Shown: piece after piece, positions 7,715 to 17,209 of the stretch
Layout: each line of letters starts with the position of its first letter
Numbering within the stretch: position 1 is the first letter of the stretch
Source of the DNA: Robbsia andropogonis
GTDB taxonomy: Bacteria > Pseudomonadota > Gammaproteobacteria > Burkholderiales > Burkholderiaceae
Length of the DNA: 64,000 nucleotides
Assembly (NCBI RefSeq): GCF_000970345.1
Contig: NZ_LAQU01000006.1
Span: forward strand, 62,001 to 126,000
Reading direction: 5' to 3'
The notes under the pieces: generated by a model
What the model was told of the DNA's origin: nothing
The model's database searches: none
What the model saw: the letters and a program-made list of their open reading frames with translations, nothing else
Position numbers and translations under genes: made by a program

Positions 7715-8659
7715 TTATTGCGGCAGTAAGTGCTTGCTCACCAGAAAATCATGCGCGACCTTGGCAACCGGTATCTGATCGATATCCACCTGCTTGTTCA
7801 ACGCCGTCATCGTTGGCGTATCCAGCACCGCCGCCAATGCATCCAATTGCTTCTCAAGCTGCGGATGCGCCTTCAGGACAGCTTCCCTGACGACCGGCGT
7901 CGCGCCGTAGACAGGAAAGTAGTGTTTGTCGTCCTGCAGTACGCGCAGATCGAAGCCGGCCACCCGGCCGTCCGTCGTGTAGACCACGCCCGCTTCCACT
8001 TGCTCGTTCTTCAATGCCGTGTAGACCAGACCCGGGTCCATCTGCTTCAGACTGCGACGCTTGAAAGGGATACCATACGCCGCCAGCATCGGCTTCAAAC
8101 CATCGGAGCGGCCGGCAAACTCGGCGTCTGACGCGAACAGGTGTGTCTGTTTCGGCCGCGCCGCCATCCATGCCGCATACTCGGAAATCGTCTTGATCGA
8201 TGGATCGCCATTCGCCGGCAAGGCGATGGCATAGGTGTTGTTGATACCAGACTGTTTCAGCCAGACGAGTCCCTTCTTGGCATCCAACGTCTTCACCCGC
8301 TCGTACGTCTGCTCCGGTGACAGCTTGTCCGTCACGTGGTTATAGAGAATCAACGAGGTACCTGTATATTCCCAGACCACATCGAGCTCACCATTTACCT
8401 GCGCCGAACGCATCAGTGTGCTTCCCAAGCCGTTCTTGAGGACCGCCTCGTAGCCGAGCGCATCCAGGTACTGCGCGGTCATCGTGGACAAGACCAGCTG
8501 CTCGGTGAAGTTCTTGCCGCCGACGACAATACGACCCTGATTGCCCTGCGCGAGCGCGACCGTGCTCGCGCAGGCCAGCCATCCCGTCAACATCGCGACG
8601 CACGCGACGATTCCCAGCTTCTTGAACCGCAATGTCATTGATTTCATCCGTGTACTCAT
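7715..8659 (-). CDS. quaternary-amine ABC transporter substrate-binding protein
   Basis: A 314-residue periplasmic binding protein. ATG 8659 overlaps the stop of the upstream permease (ATGA), which supports this start over the downstream ATGs at 8647 and 8638. It has a Sec signal peptide with a hydrophobic core at residues 16-32 and probable cleavage after ALA (residue 37). The mature part begins IVVGGKNFTEQ, the hallmark opening of OpuAC/OsmF-type glycine betaine, choline or carnitine binders. The segment DVVWEYTGTSL is also typical of the family. The exact ligand cannot be read from sequence alone. Confidence 0.92.
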   Translation of the reverse strand: MSTRMKSMTLRFKKLGIVACVAMLTGWLACASTVALAQGNQGRIVVGGKNFTEQLVLSTMTAQYLDALGYEAVLKNGLGSTLMRSAQVNGELDVVWEYTGTSLILYNHVTDKLSPEQTYERVKTLDAKKGLVWLKQSGINNTYAIALPANGDPSIKTISEYAAWMAARPKQTHLFASDAEFAGRSDGLKPMLAAYGIPFKRRSLKQMDPGLVYTALKNEQVEAGVVYTTDGRVAGFDLRVLQDDKHYFPVYGATPVVREAVLKAHPQLEKQLDALAAVLDTPTMTALNKQVDIDQIPVAKVAHDFLVSKHLLPQ

Positions 8660-9552
8660 GCCCCCGCCTGCTGCGACAAGCCACGGCGCTGCAAGATCGA
8701 TCGCGCCATTCCCGCGACGATCGCATCCAGCGTCAACGCCAATACCGCCGTTGCAGCCGCACCCAATAAAAGTTGCGGCTGATTGTTCAAATAGATGCCG
8801 GGGAAGATCAGCGTGCCAAGACTGTCCGCGCCGATCAGGAACGCAAGCGGCGCACTGCCGACATTGACGGCAAGCGCCGTGCGTACGCCACCGAAGATCA
8901 TCGGCAACGCATTCGGTAACTCGACCTGGAGCAGCGACTGCTGCTTTGTCATGCCGATACCTTTCGCCGACTCCCGTAGCGACGTCGGCACCTGACGCAG
9001 TCCCTCGTAGGTATTGCGCGTAATGGGGAGTACGGATGCGAGCCACAGGGCGACGATCGCAGGACCGTCGCCGATACCCAGTACGGCGAGTGAGAGCACG
9101 AGTACCGCCAGCGATGGAATCGTATTGCCGACATTGAAAATCTGCATCAGACGCTCCGCATGGCGTAGCACCGATGGACGACTCAGTGCGACGCCCGCCG
9201 GCACGCCGGTCGCAATCGCGGCAAGCATCGACCAGCCGACCAGTTGCAAGTGCGCACCCAAGTCGAACATCAACTCGCCACGGTACGTCACAAAGGTGGC
9301 GGGGCCGATCCACCAGACCAGCAGCACGGCGATGATCACGGCGGCACCCAGGCGGCGCAGCAATGGCGCGGAGGAAAAGCCGTCGCGACGATTGTCCGTC
9401 GTGCCAGCGGCATCGGCAGCCGACGTGTCCGCGGCCGGGCCATTCACGCGAGAACGGCCCAGGGACCGGGAATCGTTGGACCGGGTCGGACGACTGTCGC
9501 GCCTATCCGCAATGGACGATTGAGACTGGCTAGCGATGTGGTTTGTTGTCAT
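8656..9552 (-). CDS. glycine betaine/quaternary-amine ABC transporter permease (long)
   Basis: First gene of the transporter operon, 298 residues from ATG 9552. The first 60 residues are hydrophilic (Ser/Asp/Arg-rich) and probably cytoplasmic. Several membrane spans follow from about residue 63, and the coupling loop is LRESAKGIGMTKQQSLLQVELP. It resembles YehY/OpuC permeases. Gene order permease, binding protein, permease, ATPase recalls the yehYZ/WX (osmF) system, where transport is linked to osmotic or stationary-phase stress. Coupled to the next gene by an ATGA overlap. Confidence 0.88.
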   Translation of the reverse strand: MTTNHIASQSQSSIADRRDSRPTRSNDSRSLGRSRVNGPAADTSAADAAGTTDNRRDGFSSAPLLRRLGAAVIIAVLLVWWIGPATFVTYRGELMFDLGAHLQLVGWSMLAAIATGVPAGVALSRPSVLRHAERLMQIFNVGNTIPSLAVLVLSLAVLGIGDGPAIVALWLASVLPITRNTYEGLRQVPTSLRESAKGIGMTKQQSLLQVELPNALPMIFGGVRTALAVNVGSAPLAFLIGADSLGTLIFPGIYLNNQPQLLLGAAATAVLALTLDAIVAGMARSILQRRGLSQQAGA

Positions 9553-10487
9553 CGTATTTTCCGTAGGCAACACCGGGCCGCGCACGTTTCAAAAACGCGT
9601 CGACAGCGGACCTGCCGCCGACAGCGAGCGAAGGCGCGTAACCGCCAACGCCCATAGCCCGAATGTGCGACATTGCAAGCACGGCGCCTGGCCGTGCGCG
9701 AAGACCCCGACATCACGTGACGTTATGCCACGCGATGTCGGCGCCGACCATACCGTATATCGCGATACGGCAGGCGAGGAACTGATGGATAGAATCGCAA
9801 TGCGCGACTCAAGCATTATCTGTGCCGCCGAGCACCGAACTTCAAGACCCGGCCCGGCCACTGTGCTGCAATACCCGCATACACGTTAGCATGCGGCATC
9901 ACGATGTCGCATGCCACCGATCAAGGCATGACATCAATAGCGAAGCCGCGGATACACAGCGTTGACGGTCCGTGGCACCCTCCATGAAGGGTCTGCAACA
10001 GACGTTATATAGGTTGATTACACATGCGCACGACGAATCATCTAATGCGTAAGACTAGATTCGACCGTGACGTTCTATTGACCACGTAAGACCAGAGCCC
10101 GTCGGCCAAGCCCTGTCGACAGCATTGCGGCAGACGAATACCTGGAACGGCCGCCCTCACGCAACCAGCATGACGGCACGGTATCGCGCGCAATTCACGT
10201 CTTCGAGCACCCCGGCGGCATTATCTATTAAGACGAAAACCCTATTGCGGCCGGTATTTTTAACGATTGTGAAGCAAAAGCATAGCAAATAACGACCCTT
10301 TTGTCCAGCCGCAGCGGTCTTGCCTCCCCTCTCGCACGAAAAGGGCTGAAATCCAGCATGATTATTTAATACGTATTACGAAATAAATAACACGTTATTC
10401 TCATGCTTCGCATTCCTTCATAATAATAAGAAAAATTTACCCCGATCCGCCACACACATAACGGACCGGGATCGTCTGTTGCCACGC
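9553..10487. other. 935-base intergenic region with several inverted repeats
   Basis: No credible gene on either strand. Dyads seen: CGACATC around 9707 paired with GATGTCG near 9740; CCGTAT (9753-9758) with ATACGG (9765-9770); GCATGCG (9889-9895) with CGCATGC (9908-9914). The last 130 bases before metZ are strikingly AT-rich (about 10350-10440). The dyads lie 150-360 bases upstream of the transporter operon and could be operators. The AT-rich stretch follows the metZ stop on its strand. Confidence 0.5.
9889..9914. promoter_or_regulatory. 26-base imperfect palindrome upstream of the transporter operon
   Basis: GCATGCG and CGCATGC arms flank an inner CAT...ATG pair around a 4-base centre, giving a near-perfect dyad about 340 bases upstream of the first transporter gene. 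The shape fits a dimeric regulator site. The regulator is not identifiable here. Confidence 0.35.
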
Positions 10488-11804
10488 TTATTTCGGCAGA
10501 GAATCCAGACCGCGCGCCAGATCGGCACGTATGTCGTCCGGGTTCTCCAGCCCCACCGCGACCCGCATCAGACCTTCCGTGATACCCGCGCTGGTCCGCG
10601 CCTCGGCACTGACACGACCGTGCGTCGTGCTGGCAGGATGCGTGATCGTGGTCCGGGTATCGCCCAGGTTCGCGGTGATCGAGCACACTTGCGTCGCGTC
10701 GATCACATGCCACGCATGCTTGCGCTGTACGTCAGGCGTCTCGCCGTCCACTTCGAACGAGAGCACCGCACCGCCGGTCGTCTGCTGACGCATCGCGAGC
10801 GCATGCTGCGGATGCGATGGCAAACCGGCGTAATGCACACGCCGCACGCGAGGATGACCCTCCAGCCATTGCGCAATCGCCAGCGCGTTGGCTGACTGCT
10901 GGCGCATCCGCAGATTCAACGTTTCCAGCCCGCGCAGCAGCACCCAGGCGTTGAACGCGGACAACGTCGGACCGGCGCTGCGCACGATCGGGAACACCTT
11001 GTCGGTCACGAAGGCATGCGAACCGACAATCGCGCCGCCAAGCACCCGGCCCTGGCCATCGATGTATTTCGTCGCGGAATGCACCACGACATCGGCACCC
11101 AGGGCGAGTGGCTGCTGCAATGCCGGCGAGCAGAAACAGTTATCGACCACTAGCATGAGCCCGGCCGCATGCGCGACTTCGGCGATGGCGGCAATATCGG
11201 ACACTTCGCCTAACGGGTTCGACGGGGTTTCGAGAAAGAACAACTTCGTCTCGCCCGGACGCACCGCCTCGCGCCAGGCAGCGAGATCAGTGGCATCGAC
11301 AAACGTGGTCGTCACGCCGAACTTGCTGATGATGCCGCTGAACAACTGCATCGTCGAACCGAAGATACTGCGCGAGCTGACGATATGGTCTCCTGCCTGC
11401 AATGCGGCCATCAGGATCGACAGGATCGCACTCATGCCGGAAGCGGTGGCGATACATGCCTCGGCCCCTTCCAACGCCGCGAGCCGTGTCTGGAACATCG
11501 ACACGGTGGGGTTGGTCACGCGGGAATAGGTAAAACCGTCGTCGGCGTTCGCGAAGCGATGCGCGGCCTCTGCGGCGCTGCCGAAACAGAAACTCGACGA
11601 CAGAAACATCGCCTCGCCGTGCTCGTTGTATTCACTACGCAGGGAGCCCGCACGCACTGCACGCGTGTCGAAATCCCATTGCGCCACCATCTCGTCCGAC
11701 GGCACGCGTGCGCGACCGGGGAAATAGGGCGCTTCTGAAGCGTGAGAAGCCTGCTGTCCGGCACCATTGCCGGATGCGGAAGGAAGCGTCTTGTCGTCTG
11801 CCAT
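10488..11804 (-). CDS. metZ: O-succinylhomoserine sulfhydrylase
   Basis: The 438-residue PLP enzyme of the Cys/Met metabolism family converts O-succinyl-L-homoserine and sulfide to homocysteine in methionine synthesis. The PLP lysine lies in SATKYIDGQGRVLGG, and the aspartate that supports the ring in VVDNCFCSP. Other family marks are SRVTNPTVSMFQ near residue 95 and GLETLNLRM. The gene follows purF on the same strand with 75 bases between, the usual Burkholderiaceae arrangement. Assignment to MetZ rather than cystathionine gamma-synthase rests on context and overall resemblance. Confidence 0.93.
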   Translation of the reverse strand: MADDKTLPSASGNGAGQQASHASEAPYFPGRARVPSDEMVAQWDFDTRAVRAGSLRSEYNEHGEAMFLSSSFCFGSAAEAAHRFANADDGFTYSRVTNPTVSMFQTRLAALEGAEACIATASGMSAILSILMAALQAGDHIVSSRSIFGSTMQLFSGIISKFGVTTTFVDATDLAAWREAVRPGETKLFFLETPSNPLGEVSDIAAIAEVAHAAGLMLVVDNCFCSPALQQPLALGADVVVHSATKYIDGQGRVLGGAIVGSHAFVTDKVFPIVRSAGPTLSAFNAWVLLRGLETLNLRMRQQSANALAIAQWLEGHPRVRRVHYAGLPSHPQHALAMRQQTTGGAVLSFEVDGETPDVQRKHAWHVIDATQVCSITANLGDTRTTITHPASTTHGRVSAEARTSAGITEGLMRVAVGLENPDDIRADLARGLDSLPK

Positions 11805-11879
11805 GTTTTCCGATGTCCGTCCGTGGAAATGCGGCCTTGCGCAGGGCCACCAACAGCCCGCGCGCCGCCAACGTCCGGC

Positions 11880-13463
11880 TCAGTCGCCGGCCAGTTGCAG
11901 ATGCAATTGCGAACGGCCCTGGCCGTCGTCATTACGCACCGTCGCATTGTGATCGCGGGAATAGCGACCCTCGGGGTCGTCGTTGTTGCGGTCCTGTTGC
12001 GCCGAAGGCGCCAGGCGGGCGCGCTCCAGTTCATCGAGATACTCCGGCGTGATATCGCCGGTGATATAGCATCCATCGAAACACGAGGCGTCGAAATTAC
12101 GCAGCGCTGGATTGATATCCGCCACCGCTTGCTTCATGTCCTCGACGTCCTGATAAATCAGGCCATCGGCGCCGATCAATTGGGCCACTTCCTCATGCGT
12201 GCGGTCATGCGCAACCAGTTCACCGCGCGTTGGCATGTCGATACCGTAGACGTTCGGGAACTTCACGGGCGGTGCCGCCGATGCAAAGATCACCTTGTTC
12301 GCGCCGGCGTCGCGCGCCATCTGTACGATCTCGTGACTGGTGGTGCCGCGGACGATGGAATCGTCGACGATCAGTACGTTCTTGCCCTTGAACTCAACGC
12401 CCATCGCGTTCAGCTTCTGGCGTACGGACTTTTTCCGAACCGCCTGCCCCGGCATGATGAAGGTCCGGCCCACGTAGCGGTTCTTGAAGAAGCCTTCGCG
12501 GTACTCGACGCCCAGCTTATTGGCGACCTGCATCGCGGCCGGACGGCTCGAATCCGGAATCGGCATCACGACATCGATCAAGCCTGGCGGCAAGGTGCGC
12601 TTGATCTTGTCGGCAAGATAATCCCCCATGCGCAGACGTGCGTCATACACCGGCACGCCATCCAGCACCGAGTCCGGCCGTGCCAAATACACGTATTCGA
12701 AGATGCAGGGATTCAGGCTCGGGTTTTCCGCGCATTGCTGCGCGTGCAGTTGCCCGTCAAGATCGATGAAGACAGCCTCGCCCGGCGCAACGTCGCGCAC
12801 AAACGTGAAACCGATGCCTTCCAGCGCCACGGACTCCGATGCCACCATCCATTCCACGCCGTCCGGACCATCGTTGCGGCCGAGGCATAACGGGCGGATA
12901 CCATTCGGATCGCGGAACGCGAGCAGGCCAAAGCCTGCCACGAGCGCCACGATCGCATACGAACCACGCACGCGGCGATGCGTGCCGCTGACCGCGGTAA
13001 ACAGCGCTTCCGGCTCCAGGGTGTAGCCATCGCTCGCCGTCTGCAACTCATGCGCGAACACGTTGAGCAACACTTCCGTATCGGAACTGGTATTGATATG
13101 ACGACGGTCGATGCGATACAGCTCGTCCTTTAACTGCGTCGTGTTCGTCACATTGCCGTTGTGCGCGAGGATGATGCCGTACGGTGCATTCACGTAGAAC
13201 GGCTGGGCTTCCTCCTCGCTGCTTGCCGAACCGGCCGTCGGGTAGCGCACTTGTCCGATCCCGGTCGTGCCCGGCAGGCTGCGCATGTTCCGCGTGCGGA
13301 ACACGTCGCGTACCATGCCGTTGGCCTTGTGCATGTGAAACGTACGACCGTTGAGGGTGGCGATACCCGCGGCATCCTGACCGCGGTGCTGGAGCAGCAG
13401 CAAGCTGTCATAGATCAGCTGGTTGACCGGAGAATTCGACACTACGCCGACGATGCCGCACAT
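11880..13463 (-). CDS. purF: amidophosphoribosyltransferase
   Basis: First committed step of purine synthesis: PRPP plus glutamine to 5-phosphoribosylamine. I set the start at ATG 13463 because the product then begins MCGIVGVV, putting the class II glutaminase nucleophile at Cys2 (exposed when Met is removed). This gives 527 residues; the open frame upstream is not coding. The N-terminal Ntn-hydrolase domain is followed by the PRPP-binding loop VLIVDDSIVRGTTS. It lies downstream of cvpA with a 378-base gap. Confidence 0.96.
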   Translation of the reverse strand: MCGIVGVVSNSPVNQLIYDSLLLLQHRGQDAAGIATLNGRTFHMHKANGMVRDVFRTRNMRSLPGTTGIGQVRYPTAGSASSEEEAQPFYVNAPYGIILAHNGNVTNTTQLKDELYRIDRRHINTSSDTEVLLNVFAHELQTASDGYTLEPEALFTAVSGTHRRVRGSYAIVALVAGFGLLAFRDPNGIRPLCLGRNDGPDGVEWMVASESVALEGIGFTFVRDVAPGEAVFIDLDGQLHAQQCAENPSLNPCIFEYVYLARPDSVLDGVPVYDARLRMGDYLADKIKRTLPPGLIDVVMPIPDSSRPAAMQVANKLGVEYREGFFKNRYVGRTFIMPGQAVRKKSVRQKLNAMGVEFKGKNVLIVDDSIVRGTTSHEIVQMARDAGANKVIFASAAPPVKFPNVYGIDMPTRGELVAHDRTHEEVAQLIGADGLIYQDVEDMKQAVADINPALRNFDASCFDGCYITGDITPEYLDELERARLAPSAQQDRNNDDPEGRYSRDHNATVRNDDGQGRSQLHLQLAGD

Positions 13464-13841
13464 GGCAGGAACCATCCATAAAATAAAAACCGACATACCG
13501 CATCCGCCGTGCACGCCGCCATCGGCGTCTCGTGGACGCCGCAACCGACGACACACCAGCGACTGTCCGATAACGACACTGCACGCCGGAATGCGGGACA
13601 CATCCACTCAACCGGCCAGGGATGACGGGCACCGTTCTTCCGTCCCCCGTCGGTCGACTGCAACCTATTCGCGCTACCACCCACGCGCCACACGCTGGTG
13701 CGGCAGAGGCCGTAGCCGCGACTTTACCTTTTCGGCTCGAAAGCCCTGGCGCGCGCCACCATAGCATTGTCCGGCGGAGGACGCCGGTATCCGAACCATC
13801 GCGCGGCTCGCCCCAACCCGCGACGACGCCCGAAGGAACGC
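13464..13841. other. intergenic region between cvpA and purF
   Basis: 378 bases without a convincing gene. The stretch just before purF is locally AT-rich (about 13473-13490) and may hold a purF promoter on the minus strand; I see no strong hexamer pair or terminator hairpin. Confidence 0.4.
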
Positions 13842-14630
13842 CTATCGCGACAACAAGGCCTGCATCTGCACCGGCAGATGCGGCGCCACCGAGGCCACCA
13901 CCTGTGCGACATAAGGCCGCAGCATCGCATGTCGCCAAAACGCCGTCTTCGGCAATTCGGTGAACTTTGCCCCTGCAAATAACAGTACGACGATCACCAC
14001 GCCGCGCGCCAAACCAAACATCAGACCCAGGCCGCGATCCACGGAACGCAATCCACCGATTTCCGTCAAGCGGCTCAATAGCGCGCTGCCCACGGTGCTG
14101 ATCACCAGTACCGCGGCGGCAATCACAATGAACCCCACGACCCACTGCGTCAATGCCCCGCCCGGCCAATTCGCCGGCACATACACGGCCACTTGGTCGG
14201 CAAAACGTGCGGCAACGATTAACGCCACCACCCAGCCGACCAATGCGAACAGCTCGCCCACCAGACCGCGCCATGCACCACGCAGCGCCGATAACAGGAT
14301 CACGGCGATGACAACGTAATCGAATGCCGTCAACACCGTGCCAGGCATGTCCGGCGCCGCCATGTCGGCACCATCGGCACGCACCACGGCCGACGACGCG
14401 TAGGCGGGCGCGGCCACCCCCGAGGCGCCGTCGGACGCCGCCTGCGCCGATGACGCCGGGCGCATCAGTCGGCCGGCCCACGCTTGCGCCGCGTTCAATG
14501 AGTGGGTTACCGCGCCGGACATGGCATGTGTCGCATCGTCACCGGCCGCTCGTGCCACCTTTCCGACGTCATGCGCCAGATCGTGTGCGTCGTCGACCGT
14601 GCGCGATGCCGCCGCCTGGGTGTCGGGCAT
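13842..14630 (-). CDS. cvpA: CvpA family membrane protein with long N-terminal extension
   Basis: The CvpA core (about residues 100-262) begins LTAFDYVVIAVILL and contains four predicted membrane helices with the conserved GAWRGLVGELFALVGW segment. CvpA proteins are small inner-membrane proteins, often beside purF, linked to colicin V production and stress tolerance. The frame is open from ATG 14630, five bases after dedD, adding about 98 Ala/Asp-rich residues not usual for the family. A GTG at the start of the core is an alternative start, but neither has a strong ribosome site. Core assignment is secure; the start is uncertain. Confidence 0.85.
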   Translation of the reverse strand: MPDTQAAASRTVDDAHDLAHDVGKVARAAGDDATHAMSGAVTHSLNAAQAWAGRLMRPASSAQAASDGASGVAAPAYASSAVVRADGADMAAPDMPGTVLTAFDYVVIAVILLSALRGAWRGLVGELFALVGWVVALIVAARFADQVAVYVPANWPGGALTQWVVGFIVIAAAVLVISTVGSALLSRLTEIGGLRSVDRGLGLMFGLARGVVIVVLLFAGAKFTELPKTAFWRHAMLRPYVAQVVASVAPHLPVQMQALLSR

Positions 14631-14635
14631 TGTCG

Positions 14636-15583
14636 TCAGCGTCCGTTACCGGCATCAGCCGTCTGCGTCAGACCCGCAAGCCGTACTTTCTGTACGGCGG
14701 CCTGTGCCGTGGTCCGATCCGCAAAGGGACCGGCGCGCAATTGCACGCGCATCACGCCGTCGCTCCCTTTATCGGTGTTGACGAAGGCAGGCACGCCGAT
14801 CCGTTTCAATTTCTTCACCCATTCCTGGGCACTCGCCGTGCTTTCGAAACTGCCCAATTGCACGACGTAGCGCGCACCTGGTGTCGCGGGCGTAGGCGGC
14901 AAGGCAGCCACACGGGTCGCAAGATCATTGTCCGCGGCCGTGGTGGCAGCGCCACCCGCCGCCGTCGCATGGCCACCTGCCCGGCCCTTCGCCGTGCCAT
15001 TATCGGTGGCACCGGAGGCGCTGTTGAAGACTTCCGCGAAACGTTGCTGCCCGCTGCCGGCAGCCGACTGGCTCGTCGACGTGACCGCACCGGCCTTGTC
15101 CGTGCCGCTCGCCGTGGCGGCGGCATGACGCGTGCCGTCGGTCCCTGCGTCGGCTGCCGCTTTTGCGCCCGCCACCACATCCTGATGCACCGCATCGGCA
15201 CCACTATCGATCGCCGCATGCGTGCGGACAGGCGGCGTGCCACCTTGACCTTGTTCCGGAATGTCGATGGCGATATCACCCGTCGCCGGTTTCGGCGTGG
15301 CGTCCAGCACCATCGGTAAAATGATCACGGCGGCGAGTACCAACGCGATGGCCCCAACCAGTCTGCGGCGCGCGCGCTGCTTCTCGGGCAAGGTCGGATC
15401 GAGCATCGCCTCCTGGCCCACCCCGCGCGCGCGGCGAGACCGGCTCGCGACCCGTTCGCTCTCGGCGCCGCCCACGTCGAGCCCTGGTTCCATCCGGCGT
15501 GATCGGCTGCCGGACGCACGACTGCGCCCTTCGGTTCGACCCGACGATCCTGCCCGCTTGCTGCCGAACGAAAAAATGCCCAT
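14636..15583 (-). CDS. dedD: SPOR-domain cell-division protein, DedD-like
   Basis: The 315-residue bitopic membrane protein has a basic cytoplasmic N-terminus (about 70 residues), one transmembrane helix (LVGAIALVLAAVIILPMVL), an Ala/Thr/Gly-rich periplasmic linker and a C-terminal SPOR domain (about 235-312) opening RYVVQLGSF. SPOR domains bind denuded septal peptidoglycan. Start at ATG 15583 gives MGIFSFG; an upstream in-frame start would add ten residues. It lies between folC and cvpA on the same strand, a conserved neighbourhood. Confidence 0.9.
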   Translation of the reverse strand: MGIFSFGSKRAGSSGRTEGRSRASGSRSRRMEPGLDVGGAESERVASRSRRARGVGQEAMLDPTLPEKQRARRRLVGAIALVLAAVIILPMVLDATPKPATGDIAIDIPEQGQGGTPPVRTHAAIDSGADAVHQDVVAGAKAAADAGTDGTRHAAATASGTDKAGAVTSTSQSAAGSGQQRFAEVFNSASGATDNGTAKGRAGGHATAAGGAATTAADNDLATRVAALPPTPATPGARYVVQLGSFESTASAQEWVKKLKRIGVPAFVNTDKGSDGVMRVQLRAGPFADRTTAQAAVQKVRLAGLTQTADAGNGR

Positions 15584-15654
15584 AAAACCCGGTTGAATCC
15601 TCGATTCCGGCAATGCGCCGACGCCTTGCGCAGTGGCCGATACGCCCGCGCGCT

Positions 15655-17169
15655 TCAGTGCTGTTGCAGACGCCGATGTGCCAGTACACCCGCGACGGTC
15701 AGGAAAGACCCGAAGACGATAATTCTATCATTCTCCGTGACCCGGCTAGCGGCATCCTGATAGGCCAACGCGGGGGAGTGAAACGTCCGCACGGAACGCG
15801 CCTCGTCCGGCGTTGCTTTGACGCTACGCCCGATACCGCCCAGTGCCAGGCCACTCGCTGGCTGTCCAGCAGTCGCAGGCGCATCCGCGACCGTGTCCGG
15901 CGCGGTCGAACGCTGTGTTGCGGGGTTTTCGCCATCCATGCCGATCTGCTCGCGCACGATCGACGCCAGCGATTCCGCGCGCGCGGCGCGCGAAGTCGGC
16001 AGGTCGGTCAGGCACCAGTGGTCGATGTCGTTCTTGAGTGTCGCGACGATTTGCACGATGTCCTTGTCCTCCATCGCACCAAACACGGCATAGGTGAACG
16101 GGAAATAGCCCATGCTACCGAGGTTCTGCGCCAGCACCGCCGCGGCGTGCGGATTATGCGCGACATCGAGGATCACACTCGGACGACCCGGCAGGACCTG
16201 GAATCGACCGGGTAACTCGACGGTCGCCAACCCCATGCGCACATCCTGCGCCGTGACCGGAACCCGATCACGCAACGCCTCCAATGCGCCCAACGCCGCA
16301 CAGGCGTTCAACAGCTGGTTCGCGCCACGCAGCGCCGGATAGGCCAATGCGCGATGACTGACCGAACGCCCCCGATACGACCACTGCTGCCGATCGCCCT
16401 CGATCGTCTGCAAGCGGAAATCCCGTCCGACCAGCCAGAGATCGGCGCCAAGTTGATCGCCATAGCGCAGCATGCTTTCCGGCGGCAGCGGATCGCCGAT
16501 GATCGCCGGACGGCCGGCGCGGAAAATACCGGCCTTCTCCAGGCCGATCGCCTCGCGCGTGGTGCCCAGGAACTGAGTGTGGTCGATGTCGACACTGGTG
16601 ATGACCGCGACATCCGCATCGATGATGTTCGTGCCATCCAGCCGGCCACCGAGGCCAACCTCCAAAATGACCGCATCCAGTCCGCGCGAGGCGAACAGAT
16701 GCAGGATCGCCAACAAGGTGAATTCGAAATACGTCAGCGAAACCGGCTCGCGCAGACCGGCCCGCGCCTGCTCGACCGCCTGAAAGTGCGGCAGCAGTTC
16801 GGCATCGCTCGCTTGCTCGCCATTGATCCGCGCGCGTTCGTTGAACGTCAGCAGATGCGGCGAGGTGTGACAACCCACGCGATATCCGGCCGCCAGCAGG
16901 ATCGCTTCCAGCATCGCGCAGGTCGAGCCCTTCCCGTTCGTCCCGCCAACCGTGATGACCGGACAGGCGAACCGCAGCCCCATCGCCTCACGCACGCAGC
17001 CGATCCGCCCCAGCCCCATGTCGATGCCTACCGGGTGCGCAGTTTCCAGCCAGCCTAGCCAGGCATCGAGCGTCGAGAAATCGCCTTGCGCGCCAGCAGG
17101 CACCACAGAGGCGGCGGCAACCGGCAAGGGCGCCGTGGGAGGAACAGGTGCGGTGGGATCGGACGTCAT
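15655..17169 (-). CDS. folC: bifunctional dihydrofolate synthase/folylpolyglutamate synthase
   Basis: A 504-residue Mur-ligase-family enzyme that joins glutamate to dihydropteroate and extends folate polyglutamates. The P-loop VGGTNGKGSTCAMLE lies near residue 73, followed by SPHLLTFNERARING; VDIDHTQFLG and the DVAHNPHAA motif are typical of FolC. It is longer than the usual 420-450 residues because of an N-terminal Pro/Ala stretch (1-30) and an insertion near residues 405-455. It follows accD with about 40 bases between. Confidence 0.95.
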   Translation of the reverse strand: MTSDPTAPVPPTAPLPVAAASVVPAGAQGDFSTLDAWLGWLETAHPVGIDMGLGRIGCVREAMGLRFACPVITVGGTNGKGSTCAMLEAILLAAGYRVGCHTSPHLLTFNERARINGEQASDAELLPHFQAVEQARAGLREPVSLTYFEFTLLAILHLFASRGLDAVILEVGLGGRLDGTNIIDADVAVITSVDIDHTQFLGTTREAIGLEKAGIFRAGRPAIIGDPLPPESMLRYGDQLGADLWLVGRDFRLQTIEGDRQQWSYRGRSVSHRALAYPALRGANQLLNACAALGALEALRDRVPVTAQDVRMGLATVELPGRFQVLPGRPSVILDVAHNPHAAAVLAQNLGSMGYFPFTYAVFGAMEDKDIVQIVATLKNDIDHWCLTDLPTSRAARAESLASIVREQIGMDGENPATQRSTAPDTVADAPATAGQPASGLALGGIGRSVKATPDEARSVRTFHSPALAYQDAASRVTENDRIIVFGSFLTVAGVLAHRRLQQH

Positions 17170-17209
17170 CGATTCGGAAGTGGGGTTTATCGCTTGTCGC
17201 GAAGCGGCG

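Noticed and set aside
7715-9313. 532-codon frame containing the substrate-binding protein
   Set aside because: Only the part from ATG 8659 is coding; the rest is a shadow of the upstream permease gene, shown by the ATGA overlap and the signal peptide.
11742-12890. 382-codon plus-strand frame over purF
   Set aside because: Antisense shadow of purF/metZ; His/Arg-rich and no family features.
14324-15319. 331-codon plus-strand frame over dedD/cvpA
   Set aside because: Arg/Pro-rich antisense frame typical of high-GC DNA; the minus-strand genes are secure.
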